Origin: Parabacteroides acidifaciens
Lineage (GTDB): Bacteria > Bacteroidota > Bacteroidia > Bacteroidales > Tannerellaceae
Reading direction: 5' to 3'
DNA: 51,747 bases
Assembly (NCBI RefSeq): GCF_003363715.1
Contig: NZ_QREV01000035.1
Coordinates: forward strand, 1 to 51,747
Shown here in pieces: positions 42,237 to 51,443 of the stretch. Positions within the stretch are counted from its first letter, which is position 1. The number at the start of each line of letters is the position of its first letter. Both the position numbers and the translations under genes were made by a program. Under the pieces are notes generated by a model that had not been told where the DNA came from, did no database searches, and saw nothing but the letters and a program-made list of their open reading frames with translations.

Positions 42237-43655
42237 ATGGATATAAACAATATAACGGCTGTCTATTTCGTCGGTGCCGGCGGTATCGGGATGAGTGCCC
42301 TGATCCGTTACTTTCTTTCGAAAGGGAAGAAGGTGGCCGGTTACGACAAGACCCCTTCCGGTTTGACGGAACAGTTGAACTATGAAGGAGCCGTCATTCA
42401 TTATGAGGATAATGTTGACCTGATCCCCGATGACTTTACCGATCCGGCAAAGACATTGGTGGTCTATACGCCTGCCGTTCCCGAGGCCCATTCGGAGCTT
42501 TGTTATTTCCGGGGGAACGGTTTCGAGGTGATGAAACGTGCCCGCGTGTTGGGCGAGATCACCAACTGCAACCGCGGACTCTGTGTTGCCGGTACGCATG
42601 GCAAGACGACGACCTCGTCGATGATAGCCCACCTGTTGAAACAGTCGCACGTCGACTGTAACGCTTTCTTAGGCGGTATCCTGAAGAACTATGACAGTAA
42701 CCTGATGCTCTCAGCAAAGAGCGACCTGACCGTGATCGAGGCAGACGAGTTCGACCGCTCCTTTCACTGGCTCAAACCCTATATGGCCGTTATCACCGCC
42801 GCCGATCCCGATCACCTGGACATCTACGGAACTCCGGAGGCCTATCGTGAAAGCTTCGAGCACTTCACTTCGCTGATCCGTCCTGACGGCTGCCTGATCA
42901 TGAAGCAAGGCATCAACGTCACGCCCCGCCTGCAGGAAGGAGTGAAACTCTATACCTACACCGGTGAATTGTCAATTGTCAATTGTCAATTGTCAATTAG
43001 TAAGGTTCCCGATTTCTACGCCGAGAATGTCCGTATCGGCAACGGAGAGATCTTCTTCGACTTTGTCGGTCCCGATGTCCGCATCCCGGATATCCAGTTG
43101 GGCGTCCCTGTAAAAGTAAATATCGAGAACGGTGTGGCCGCTATCGCCCTTGCATGGCTGAACGGTGCGACACCGGAGGAAATCAAACACGGCATGGCAA
43201 CCTTTGCCGGTCCGCGCCGCCGCTTCGACTTCCATCTCAAGAAAGATAACATCGTCCTGATCGACGATTATGCACATCATCCCGCCGAGCTGAAGGCAAG
43301 TATCCTTTCCGTAAAGGAACTGTATGCCGGACGCAAGGTGACCGGTATCTTCCAGCCGCACCTCTACACCCGTACGCGCGACTTTGCCGCCGACTTTGCC
43401 GCCAGCCTGTCGCTCCTGGATGAACTGATCCTGCTGGATATTTATCCCGCACGCGAGGAACCGATACCGGGTGTCACTTCGCAGATCATCTTCGATGCCG
43501 TGACAATCCCCGGCAAGCGGTTGATCCGGAAAGAGGAACTCCTGGATGTCGTCTCTGCCGAAGCAGGCAGGCTCGACGTAGTCCTGATGCTTGGCGCCGG
43601 CAATATAGAATTGCTGGTAGAACCTGTAAAACAAATATTGGATAAAAAAGAATAA
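42237..43655 (+). CDS. murC: UDP-MurNAc:L-alanine ligase MurC with tandem-repeat insertion
   Basis: A 472-residue Mur ligase, first of the peptide-adding enzymes. The nucleotide site FVGAGGIGMSALI is at the start, and the ATP loop is AGTHGKTTTSSMIAHLL. HHPAELKASI and FQPHLYTRTRDF mark the C-terminal domain. Residues about 244-255 (ELSIVNCQLSIS) are encoded by a 7-bp tandem repeat and replace what is normally a short loop. The remainder of the protein is intact, so this should be a tolerated insertion in a surface loop. Confidence 0.95.
   Translation: MDINNITAVYFVGAGGIGMSALIRYFLSKGKKVAGYDKTPSGLTEQLNYEGAVIHYEDNVDLIPDDFTDPAKTLVVYTPAVPEAHSELCYFRGNGFEVMKRARVLGEITNCNRGLCVAGTHGKTTTSSMIAHLLKQSHVDCNAFLGGILKNYDSNLMLSAKSDLTVIEADEFDRSFHWLKPYMAVITAADPDHLDIYGTPEAYRESFEHFTSLIRPDGCLIMKQGINVTPRLQEGVKLYTYTGELSIVNCQLSISKVPDFYAENVRIGNGEIFFDFVGPDVRIPDIQLGVPVKVNIENGVAAIALAWLNGATPEEIKHGMATFAGPRRRFDFHLKKDNIVLIDDYAHHPAELKASILSVKELYAGRKVTGIFQPHLYTRTRDFAADFAASLSLLDELILLDIYPAREEPIPGVTSQIIFDAVTIPGKRLIRKEELLDVVSAEAGRLDVVLMLGAGNIELLVEPVKQILDKKE
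42967..42998 (+). repeat. AATTGTC heptamer repeat inside murC
   Basis: Four complete AATTGTC units plus AATT lie within the murC reading frame. Seven is not a multiple of three, so gain or loss of one unit would shift the frame of an essential gene; a change of three units would not. A similar AATTCAT heptamer array lies at 47235-47260. Confidence 0.9.
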
Positions 43656-43658
43656 AGA

Positions 43659-44387
43659 GTGGTCCGTATCGTATCCATAATAGTTGCAATACTGTTGTTC
43701 TGTTACATCGTATTTGTCTCCTTCTTCTTCCGGGAAAGCAGGCAGAAAGACTTGTGCCGGGACTTGCAGGTGGTAGTCGTGGACAGCCTCGACAAACATT
43801 TTGTGAGCGAGAGCGACCTGGTCTCCCTCCTCAAGAATGCCGATCTGAACCCGATAAAAAAGCCGATGAACGAGATCAACACAGACCGGATTGAAAATGA
43901 ACTGCTGAAGAACGAGATGATCGCCCGCGTGGAAGCCTACAAGACTCCTTCGGGCATGATTAAATTGGAAGTGGAGCAAAAAATACCTATCTTGCGTGTG
44001 ATAAGTCCGAGAGGCAATTACTATGTGGATAATTTGGGTAGCACGATGCCTGTCAGCCGCCGCTATGTGGCGCACGTTCCCGTTGTAAGCGGATACGTGG
44101 AAAAAGAGTTAGCGGTAACCGACTTATACAAATTTGCATTATTTTTGCAGGAGAATGATTTCTGGAATAATCAGATAGAACAGATATACGTTCATCCGGA
44201 TAATGAGGTGGAACTGGTCCCCCGGGTCGGTAACCACCGTATCGTGCTGGGCTCCCTGGCCGGTTATGAAGAGAAGCTGGATAACCTCCGGCTCTTCTAC
44301 GAAAAGGCGATCCCCAAGGTGGGATGGGAGAAGTACGGCATTATAAATTTAAAATATAAGGATCAGATTGTTTGTACTAAAAGATAG
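43659..44387 (+). CDS. ftsQ: Cell-division protein FtsQ
   Basis: A 242-residue bitopic membrane protein. One helix lies at residues 4-22 (IVSIIVAILLFCYIVFVSF). A POTRA-type domain follows, with VVVDSLDKHFVSESDLVSLL, then the beta domain (GNYYVDNLGSTMPVSRRYV). It links early and late division proteins. The start is GTG at 43659, three bases after the murC stop codon; no in-frame ATG precedes the membrane helix. FtsQ is usually poorly conserved, so position supports the call. Confidence 0.88.
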   Translation: MVRIVSIIVAILLFCYIVFVSFFFRESRQKDLCRDLQVVVVDSLDKHFVSESDLVSLLKNADLNPIKKPMNEINTDRIENELLKNEMIARVEAYKTPSGMIKLEVEQKIPILRVISPRGNYYVDNLGSTMPVSRRYVAHVPVVSGYVEKELAVTDLYKFALFLQENDFWNNQIEQIYVHPDNEVELVPRVGNHRIVLGSLAGYEEKLDNLRLFYEKAIPKVGWEKYGIINLKYKDQIVCTKR

Positions 44388-44392
44388 AGAAT

Positions 44393-45856
44393 ATGGCATA
44401 CACAGACTTTATAGCAGCCATCGACCTTGGCTCTTCTCACATGGTCGGTATGGTAGGTGCGAAAGGCCCTTCGGGGGCTCTTTCCATAATAGCCTACGAA
44501 GTAGAGAATTCCGAGACCTGTATTCGAAGAGGATGTGTATATAATATAAAAGATGCAGCCGGTAAGATCGTGCGCTTGATCCGCAAATTGGAGAACAAGT
44601 TGGGCGGTTCCCGTATCGGCAAGGTCTATATCGGGGTGGGAGGCCAGTCGCTTCGCACCATCAGCCATGCCGTGTCGAGAGTGATCGGCGACGGTACGGT
44701 GACCGAAGAAATCCTGCAGGAAGTGGATAAGGAGTGTCGCCAGTATCATCCCGATATGCTGGATGTGCTGGAAGTCGCACCGCCCGCCTACTTCCTCGAC
44801 AACCAGCCGGAAGCCCATCCCGTGGGAATGGGTTGCTCCCGGATAGATGCACGCTATAAGCTGATCGTCGGACGTCCGTCGCTTCGCCATGCCGTCACGA
44901 CCAATATGACGGAACAGATCAAGCTCGATGTGGCAGGCACAATCGTCTCGCCATTAGCCTTGGCCGATCTGATCCTGACGGAACAGGAGAAAGATAAAGG
45001 ATGTGCGCTGGTCGATTTCGGTGCAGGCGTAACCTCTGTCACGATATATAAAGATGGAAGCCTGGCAGGTCTCTATGTAATTCCGTTGGGCAGCCAGTTG
45101 ATCACTCGCGACCTGATGTCGTTGGGCATACCTGAAAAGGAAGCCGAACGGGTGAAACGCACCTACGGCAATGCCATCTGGGAGAAAGACAACGAACAGC
45201 AAGTGGTCTCTGTCGACTTGGCGGACGGACAACATGCCGGCGAGGTTAAGCTCTCCGATATCAATATGGTCGTGGAAGCCCGTAGCCGCGAGATCATCGA
45301 AAACATATACGCCCGTCTGGAAGATGCCGGAGTGGTCAAGACACCGGGTTACAGTGTTGTGATTGCCGGTAATGGCGCCGCGCTGAAGAATATGCGCGAA
45401 GCCCTCAGCGAACGCTTCAGGATGGATGTCCGTTATGCATCTGTCCGGAAAGACCTGATTGCCGACGGCGAGATGATTGCCAACAACCCCGAATACACGA
45501 CCGCAGTCGCTCTCTTGCTGAAAGGCCGGGAGAACTGTGCTGCTTATGTTCCCGAAACAGAAAAGAAGAGGGAGGAACCGGTTTCTAAACCGATCCAGAC
45601 AGCTCCAGAGACAGTTGCTGCGGACTTTATTACGGAAGAGGAAAAGAAGGAAACAACGGAACAGCGCAGTGACGGAACGAGCGAGTCCGATAAGAAATCG
45701 GATCGAGGATCTGATAAAGGATCATCAAAGACGAATAAGAATACCTCTAATAAAAAGCCCGAAGAGGAAGGCCCGAGTTTATTTGGAAAATGGTTTTCCA
45801 AAAAGATAGACGATATGAGTATCAAGATCAATGAGGCATTGAAAGAAGAGAAGTAA
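44393..45856 (+). CDS. ftsA: Cell-division protein FtsA
   Basis: A 487-residue actin-like ATPase that anchors FtsZ to the membrane. Phosphate-binding motif IAAIDLGSSHMVGMVG is at the start, with SHS2 insert and second phosphate region GCALVDFGAGVTSVTIY. From about residue 385 a charged low-complexity linker (rich in Lys, Glu, Ser) leads to a C-terminal amphipathic helix, SLFGKWFSKKIDDMSIKINE, the membrane-targeting sequence. The linker is longer than in E. coli, as in other Bacteroidetes. Confidence 0.95.
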   Translation: MAYTDFIAAIDLGSSHMVGMVGAKGPSGALSIIAYEVENSETCIRRGCVYNIKDAAGKIVRLIRKLENKLGGSRIGKVYIGVGGQSLRTISHAVSRVIGDGTVTEEILQEVDKECRQYHPDMLDVLEVAPPAYFLDNQPEAHPVGMGCSRIDARYKLIVGRPSLRHAVTTNMTEQIKLDVAGTIVSPLALADLILTEQEKDKGCALVDFGAGVTSVTIYKDGSLAGLYVIPLGSQLITRDLMSLGIPEKEAERVKRTYGNAIWEKDNEQQVVSVDLADGQHAGEVKLSDINMVVEARSREIIENIYARLEDAGVVKTPGYSVVIAGNGAALKNMREALSERFRMDVRYASVRKDLIADGEMIANNPEYTTAVALLLKGRENCAAYVPETEKKREEPVSKPIQTAPETVAADFITEEEKKETTEQRSDGTSESDKKSDRGSDKGSSKTNKNTSNKKPEEEGPSLFGKWFSKKIDDMSIKINEALKEEK

Positions 45857-45882
45857 TCGGTAACAAATAAAGACAGACGACA

Positions 45883-47232
45883 ATGGACGATAAGACATAC
45901 GATTTTGATTTGGCAAAAGCGCCTCAGACGATCATCAAAGCGATAGGCGTCGGTGGCGGTGGTGGTAATGCTGTCAGCAACATGTACAAGGAAGGCATAC
46001 ATGATGTCTCTTTCGTGTTGTGTAATACCGATAATCAGGCTTTGCAGAAGTCCGATGTGCCCGATAAGTTGCTGATCGGAAAGAATACGACTCGTGGTCT
46101 CGGATCGGGAAATGTCCCCGAAAGAGGCGAGGAAGCGGCTCTCGAAAGCGAAGATGAGATCCGCGAGATGCTGGACGACGGTACTCGTATGGCCTTTGTC
46201 ACTGCCGGAATGGGCGGTGGTACAGGTACGGGAGCAGGGCCGATCGTAGCCAAGATATCGAAAGAGATGGGCATCCTGACTGTCGGTATCGTTACGATTC
46301 CTTTCCTGTTTGAAGGCCGTCAGAAGATTGTGAAAGCTGTCAAAGGCGTGCGGAAGATGGCGCAGAATGTGGACTCGCTGTTGGTGATCAACAACGAACG
46401 CCTGCGCGATTTGTATTCCGAAGAACGTATGAGCGTCCCGCAAGCCAACCGGAAAGCCGATGAAACACTGACGATCGCCGCTAAAAGCATCGCCGAGATT
46501 ATTACGACTAATCTGGAGCAGAACGTCGACTTTGCCGATGTCGACACGACGATGCGCAACAGCGGTGTAGCCCTGATCAGTATCGGGTTCGGTGAAGGCG
46601 AAGGTCGCCTGCAACGGGCTATCGATGAGGCTTTGCACAGTACGCTGGTCAACGATATAGACAATATTTTCAATGCCAAACGAGTTGCCTTCGTGATCTA
46701 CTACAGCCACGAAGATGCGCTCCGCATAGATGAGATGGATGATATCCACAACTTCATGGCACGTTTCAAGACAGACTATGAAGTGAAGTGGGGGCACGGC
46801 TATGACGATAGCTTAGGGGCCAAGATTAAGATCACGATCCTGGTAACTGGTTTCGGTCTGGAAGACGTCCTGTCCAAACAGCAACAGACACTCGATACCG
46901 AAGAAGATCTTCTTGCCGCCGCCCAAAAAGCCGAAGAGCTTAAGAAGAAAAAGGAAGAGGAAGACCAGTTGATCAATCGCTATTACCGCGATTATATCAA
47001 CTTCCGCCCGAAAGCGGAAATCGTGATCCTCTCGACCGACGAGCTGGACGATGACAACCTGATCGCCCTTCTGGAAGAGACTCCGACCTACAAGCGGAAT
47101 GCAAAAGAAATCCTGCAAGTACGCCGGAAAGACGACGGAGCGGCCCGCCCGCAGGGAACTGCGTTCCAGTCTTCATCCGCCAATCAAGGCAAGAAGCCGA
47201 AGGCAGGCGGTACAGTAATCAGTTTCCGATAA
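45883..47232 (+). CDS. ftsZ: Cell-division GTPase FtsZ
   Basis: A 449-residue tubulin homologue that forms the division ring. IGVGGGGGNAVSNM is the first nucleotide motif and GGGTGTGAGPIVAKISK is the tubulin signature loop. A linker of about 110 residues containing a Lys/Glu-rich coiled stretch (KAEELKKKKEEEDQLINRYY) leads to a basic C-terminal tail KPKAGGTVISFR. It starts 26 bp after ftsA. Confidence 0.97.
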   Translation: MDDKTYDFDLAKAPQTIIKAIGVGGGGGNAVSNMYKEGIHDVSFVLCNTDNQALQKSDVPDKLLIGKNTTRGLGSGNVPERGEEAALESEDEIREMLDDGTRMAFVTAGMGGGTGTGAGPIVAKISKEMGILTVGIVTIPFLFEGRQKIVKAVKGVRKMAQNVDSLLVINNERLRDLYSEERMSVPQANRKADETLTIAAKSIAEIITTNLEQNVDFADVDTTMRNSGVALISIGFGEGEGRLQRAIDEALHSTLVNDIDNIFNAKRVAFVIYYSHEDALRIDEMDDIHNFMARFKTDYEVKWGHGYDDSLGAKIKITILVTGFGLEDVLSKQQQTLDTEEDLLAAAQKAEELKKKKEEEDQLINRYYRDYINFRPKAEIVILSTDELDDDNLIALLEETPTYKRNAKEILQVRRKDDGAARPQGTAFQSSSANQGKKPKAGGTVISFR

Positions 47233-47234
47233 AT

Positions 47235-47260
47235 AATTCATAATTCATAACTCATAATTC
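47235..47260. repeat. AATTCAT heptamer repeat between ftsZ and yqeY
   Basis: Two exact AATTCAT units, one AACTCAT and a partial AATTC follow the ftsZ stop codon. Same unit length and AATT start as the array in murC. No stem of note is formed. Confidence 0.8.
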
Positions 47261-47267
47261 TAAATAG

Positions 47268-47720
47268 ATGGATTTGTTTGAAAGAGTCAGCGAAGACATT
47301 AAAAACGCAATGAAGGCGAAAGACAAAGTAGCCCTTGAAACACTGAGAAACGTCAAGAAGTTCTTTCTCGAAGCAAAGACTGCTCCGGGAGCCAACGATA
47401 CATTGAGCGATGCCGACGCATTGAAGATCATGCAGAAGCTCGTGAAACAAGGCAAGGATTCCGCCACTATCTACGTGCAGCAGGGACGCCAGGACCTGGC
47501 CGATGCCGAATTGGCACAGGTAGCCGTAATCGAAAAGTATCTGCCGGAACAGATGTCCGCCGAACAACTGGAAGCCGAGATAAAAGCAATCATCGCACAG
47601 GTTGGCGCCGCCGGTCCGAAAGATATGGGCAAGGTAATGGGCGTTGCCTCCAAAGCATTGGCCGGAAAAGCCGAAGGCCGCATGATCTCGGAGGTCGTTA
47701 AGAAATTATTGAATCAATAG
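47268..47720 (+). CDS. GatB/YqeY domain protein
   Basis: A 150-residue cytoplasmic protein of the YqeY family, related to the C-terminal tRNA-binding domain of GatB. Typical segments are FERVSEDIKNAMKAKDKVAL, ETLRNVKKFFLEAK and MGKVMGVASKALAGKAEGR. The family is linked to amidotransferase or tRNA functions, but exact role is unclear. Position at the end of dcw matches other Bacteroidales. Confidence 0.92.
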   Translation: MDLFERVSEDIKNAMKAKDKVALETLRNVKKFFLEAKTAPGANDTLSDADALKIMQKLVKQGKDSATIYVQQGRQDLADAELAQVAVIEKYLPEQMSAEQLEAEIKAIIAQVGAAGPKDMGKVMGVASKALAGKAEGRMISEVVKKLLNQ

Positions 47721-47721
47721 T

Positions 47722-47752
47722 AATAGGGGGTGTCAAAAGCCCCCTCTATTAG
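47722..47752 (+). terminator. Hairpin ending the dcw/yqeY transcript
   Basis: AATAGGGGG (47722-47730) pairs with CCCCCTCTATT (47740-47750) with a small bulge, 2 bases past the yqeY stop codon. The U-tract is interrupted (TAGCTTCTCTT), so termination may depend on other factors. Confidence 0.55.
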
Positions 47753-47802
47753 CTTCTCTTATCTATACCACCAAATGTTTATTATTCAATTCTCTTTATA
47801 CC

Positions 47803-49215
47803 ATGATTACTTTTATTTGTTGCCTTATCGCGCTGATCGTAGGCTATTTCGTTTACGGTAAATTCATTGAACGTATTTTCGGTATCGATGCCAAGCGGCA
47901 GACACCTGCTTATACCCATCAGGACGGGGTGGATTACATTCCGATGCCCACCTGGAAGGTTTTTATGATCCAGTTTCTGAATATCGCCGGACTGGGCCCG
48001 ATCTTCGGGGCCATCATGGGAGCGAAGTTCGGAACGGCTTCTTTCCTGTGGATCGTGTTAGGAAGTATCTTTGCCGGTTCGGTGCATGATTACCTGTCCG
48101 GTATGTTGTCCCTGCGTAATAACGGGGAGAGTCTGCCGGAGATTATCGGACGCTATTTGGGAGCGAACTTCAAGCAGTTTATGCGTGCCTTCACGGTGCT
48201 TCTGATGATATTGGTCGGTTCCGTATTTGTTGCCGGACCTGCCGGGCTGCTGGCAAAGCTGACGCCGGAGCATCTGGATGCTACTTTCTGGATTATTATC
48301 GTATTCCTCTATTATATCCTGGCGACGCTGTTGCCTGTCGATAAGATTATCGGCAAGGTCTATCCGTTGTTTGCAGGTGCTCTGCTGTTTATGGCGATCG
48401 GTATCCTGATCATGCTGTTTGTCCATCATCCGCCGTTGCCCGAGATTACGGACGGAATGCCGAATACCTATCCCGGCCATCTGCCTATCTTCCCGATCAT
48501 GTTCGTGAGTATCGCCTGCGGGGCTATCTCCGGTTTCCATGCGACACAAAGCCCGTTGATGGCGCGTTGTATCAAGAATGAGAAATACGGCCGGCCGATC
48601 TTCTTCGGTTCCATGATTACGGAAGGTATTGTTGCCCTGATCTGGGCGGCTGCCGCTACTTACTTCTATCATAATAACGGGATGGGCGAGAACAATGCAG
48701 CCGTTGTGGTTGACAGCATAACAAAAGAATGGCTCGGTACCGTAGGCGGTATATTGGCCGTGTTAGGTGTGATTGCCGCGCCGATTACTTCCGGTGATAC
48801 AGCCTTTCGTTCGGCGCGCCTGATCGTGGCGGACTTCCTGCACCTCGAACAACGCAGCATCGCCAAGCGCCTGATGATCTGTATTCCTCTTTTCCTGGTG
48901 GCTATCGGCCTTTTGCTTTATAGCCAAAAAGACAAGGACGGTTTCGATATGATCTGGCGTTATTTCGCCTGGAGTAACCAGACGTTGGCCGTGTTCACCT
49001 TGTGGGCTTTGACGGTCTATCTGGTAACGGCAAAGAAACTGTATATCGTGACTCTGATCCCGGCTCTGTTTATGACAGCCGTCTGTTCAACCTATATTTT
49101 TGTCGCCCCCGAAGGCTTGGGTATGGAAACCGGCCTGTCGCAGATTATCGGCGTTGCCATCACGGTTGTCGTCTTTGCTTTCTTCTTGGTTTGGAAAAAG
49201 AAAAGCTGTAAATGA
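47803..49215 (+). CDS. CstA-family carbon-starvation transporter
   Basis: A 470-residue polytopic membrane protein with about 12 hydrophobic segments. PMPTWKVFMIQFLNIAGLGP, GAIMGAKFGTASFLWIVLGS and GSVHDYLSGMLSLRNNGESL are characteristic of the CstA family. E. coli CstA (about 700 residues) imports peptides and pyruvate; this shorter form is the one usual in Bacteroidetes. Substrate is not decided by sequence. A 108-bp gap with a hairpin separates it from the next gene. Confidence 0.92.
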   Translation: MITFICCLIALIVGYFVYGKFIERIFGIDAKRQTPAYTHQDGVDYIPMPTWKVFMIQFLNIAGLGPIFGAIMGAKFGTASFLWIVLGSIFAGSVHDYLSGMLSLRNNGESLPEIIGRYLGANFKQFMRAFTVLLMILVGSVFVAGPAGLLAKLTPEHLDATFWIIIVFLYYILATLLPVDKIIGKVYPLFAGALLFMAIGILIMLFVHHPPLPEITDGMPNTYPGHLPIFPIMFVSIACGAISGFHATQSPLMARCIKNEKYGRPIFFGSMITEGIVALIWAAAATYFYHNNGMGENNAAVVVDSITKEWLGTVGGILAVLGVIAAPITSGDTAFRSARLIVADFLHLEQRSIAKRLMICIPLFLVAIGLLLYSQKDKDGFDMIWRYFAWSNQTLAVFTLWALTVYLVTAKKLYIVTLIPALFMTAVCSTYIFVAPEGLGMETGLSQIIGVAITVVVFAFFLVWKKKSCK

Positions 49216-49269
49216 TCATTTGCTCTTTTCCCAGAAATTGAAGGAAAAAGGTCAGAACTATAAAGCCCG

Positions 49270-49323
49270 GGCGGACTTATCCTTTTATCTTTATCCGCAG
49301 AAATCATTAAAAGGATAACCGCC
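49270..49323 (+). promoter_or_regulatory. Inverted repeat and -7 box directly before the 49324 gene
   Basis: GGCGG-AC-TTATCCTTTT (49270-49286) and AAAAGGATAACCGCC (49309-49323) are inverted arms with one 2-nt bulge. The right arm ends at the base before the ATG. The loop holds TATCTTTA (49286-49293 region), close to the -7 consensus. It may be an operator around the promoter, or, if transcribed from upstream, a hairpin that hides the translation start. Confidence 0.55.
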
Positions 49324-51435
49324 ATGAAAAAACTGATCAATTTACTGAGCCTTTTTTGCCTGTCTGCCCTGCTTCCGTTGTCGGCTGTAGGGGAACCTAT
49401 TGACCGTGAAGCTGTGGTGAAGCGGCACAAGGTGTTTACGACAGGCACTCTGCTGAAGAGTCCGGCACAAGTGGGTAACGGCAAATTTGCTTTCGGAATG
49501 GATATCACCGGCTTGCAGACATTTGCCCCTTTTAATACCCTCTCCGATTGGGGGTGGCACAGTTACCCACTGCCCGAAGGGACGAAGGTGGAGGATTACC
49601 GCCCCGTCGTTGTCGAAACGCACGGCAAAAAGATCGCCTACGAACTCCGTGATCCCAACCAGCCTGCATTGTCGGAATGGCTGACGCAGAATCCACACCG
49701 CATAAACTTAGGACGGATCGCCTTTCGCCTGCTGCGCGAGGACGGGAAAGAAGCCCGTGAACTGGACATAAAAGCCGCCCGGCAGGAGACCGATCTTTGG
49801 ACCGGTGTGGTCTGCAGTCGCTTTGAACTGAATCGGAAAGAGGTGAAAGTACGTACCGTCTGCCACCCGGAGAAAGACATGATCGGGGTCACTGTCGAAT
49901 CGGAACTGCTTAAAGACGGATCGGTCAGCATCTACCTGGATTTCCCCTATGCGGATAAGCGCCAGTTCCCTCATTTCATGGGACGTTACGATACGATCTC
50001 CGGTCATACCTCCTCGTATGAAAAGTTGGCGTCTAACTCCGTACGTATCAGCCGGACAATGGATGATACCCGCTATTATACCCAGCTTGACTGGACCGGG
50101 CAGGCCGTCTTTAGCCGTGAATCGGCAGATGCGCATAAATTCGTCCTTCAACCCCAAAACACCAACACGATTTCTTTCACCTGCTGCTTCTCGCCTGAGC
50201 CGGTGGACAAGGTGACGGAACCCGTCGCCTCGATCGAACAGAAGAGCGCTGCCAGCTGGGAAAAATACTGGCGTTCGGGAGCTGCCATCGACTTGTCGGG
50301 CAGTAAAGACCCTCGCTGGCTGGAACTGGAACGCCGCGTCGTCCTCTCGCAATACCTGATGCGTGTGAACGAAAGCGGCCTCTATCCTCCCCAGGAATCC
50401 GGCCTGGTGAATAACGGCTGGTACGGCCGCTTCCACTTCGAGATGATCTGGTGGCATGGCGTGCACTATGGCCTGTGGAACCGGATGGAATGTTTCGACC
50501 GCTATCTGAACGTCTATAAGGACTTTATGCCGCAAGCCCTCGAACGTGCCAAGAGTGAAGGACGTTCCGGAGCGCGCTGGCCGAAGTGCACCGCTAACTT
50601 CAACCGCGAATGGCCCGGTAGCGCCCATGCCTATCTGATCTGGCACGAGCCCCATCCGATCTACTTCGCCGAGATGCAATACCGCCAGAATCCTACGCCT
50701 GAAACATTGGCGAAGTGGAAAGAAATCGTCTTGAACACGGCCGATTATATGGCGGACTACCTCTTCTACGACAAGAAAACGAAACAATACGTCCTTGGTC
50801 CTCCCGTCGTTGTCGTATCCGAGAATACAGACCCGTTGCAGACTATCAACCCTATTTTCGAACTGGGCTATTTCCGTTACGGCCTGCGTACGGCACTGGA
50901 ATGGGCGGACCGCTTGGGACTGCCGGAAAAGAAGACGAGGAAATGGAAGGAGGTCCTTTCGAAGATGGCTCCCCTTCCGGTTGCTGATGGTGTCTACACG
51001 ACCTACGAAGGCATCCCCGATATGTGGACGAAATATACCTACGAACACCCCGCCCTGACCGGCGTATATGGTATGTTGCCCGGTGACGGTGTAGATCAGG
51101 CGACTTTCAAGCGTACGCTTGAAAAAGTCACGAAGGAATGGCAGTTCGACCGCATCTGGGGCTGGGACTTCCCGATGTTGGCAATGGCAGCCGCCCGCAC
51201 AGGCCAGCCGAAGTTGGCTATCGATATGCTGATGCACCCCTCTGCCGGCTTTCAGTTCGACGAACACGGCTTGGCGACAGGTGGCCCGTTCCCTTATTTC
51301 CCCTCCAACGGCGCACTGCTGACAGCCATTGCCATGATGTGTGGCGGTTGGGACGGTTCGTCAGGCGATGCCCCCGGTTTCCCGAAAGACGGAAGCTGGA
51401 CGGTCCGGTATGAAGGGTTTGTCCCGATGCAATAG
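49324..51435 (+). CDS. Secreted glycoside-hydrolase-like (alpha/alpha)6-barrel protein
   Basis: A 703-residue protein with a cleavable signal peptide (LLSLFCLSALLPLSAVG). The N-terminal half is a beta-sandwich-like region (VGNGKFAFGMDITGLQTFAP, then SDWGWHSYPLP). The C-terminal half resembles the six-hairpin barrel of GH65/GH95-type enzymes: FHFEMIWWHGVHYGLWNRM, GARWPKCTANFNREWPG, NPIFELGYFRYGLRTALEWA and YFPSNGALLTAIAMMCGGW. Glu and Asp residues in these blocks could be catalytic, but I cannot name the family or substrate. Expected to be periplasmic or extracellular. It may be expressed alone, as the CstA gene has a different function. Confidence 0.75.
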   Translation: MKKLINLLSLFCLSALLPLSAVGEPIDREAVVKRHKVFTTGTLLKSPAQVGNGKFAFGMDITGLQTFAPFNTLSDWGWHSYPLPEGTKVEDYRPVVVETHGKKIAYELRDPNQPALSEWLTQNPHRINLGRIAFRLLREDGKEARELDIKAARQETDLWTGVVCSRFELNRKEVKVRTVCHPEKDMIGVTVESELLKDGSVSIYLDFPYADKRQFPHFMGRYDTISGHTSSYEKLASNSVRISRTMDDTRYYTQLDWTGQAVFSRESADAHKFVLQPQNTNTISFTCCFSPEPVDKVTEPVASIEQKSAASWEKYWRSGAAIDLSGSKDPRWLELERRVVLSQYLMRVNESGLYPPQESGLVNNGWYGRFHFEMIWWHGVHYGLWNRMECFDRYLNVYKDFMPQALERAKSEGRSGARWPKCTANFNREWPGSAHAYLIWHEPHPIYFAEMQYRQNPTPETLAKWKEIVLNTADYMADYLFYDKKTKQYVLGPPVVVVSENTDPLQTINPIFELGYFRYGLRTALEWADRLGLPEKKTRKWKEVLSKMAPLPVADGVYTTYEGIPDMWTKYTYEHPALTGVYGMLPGDGVDQATFKRTLEKVTKEWQFDRIWGWDFPMLAMAAARTGQPKLAIDMLMHPSAGFQFDEHGLATGGPFPYFPSNGALLTAIAMMCGGWDGSSGDAPGFPKDGSWTVRYEGFVPMQ

Positions 51436-51443
51436 TCGTTCAA

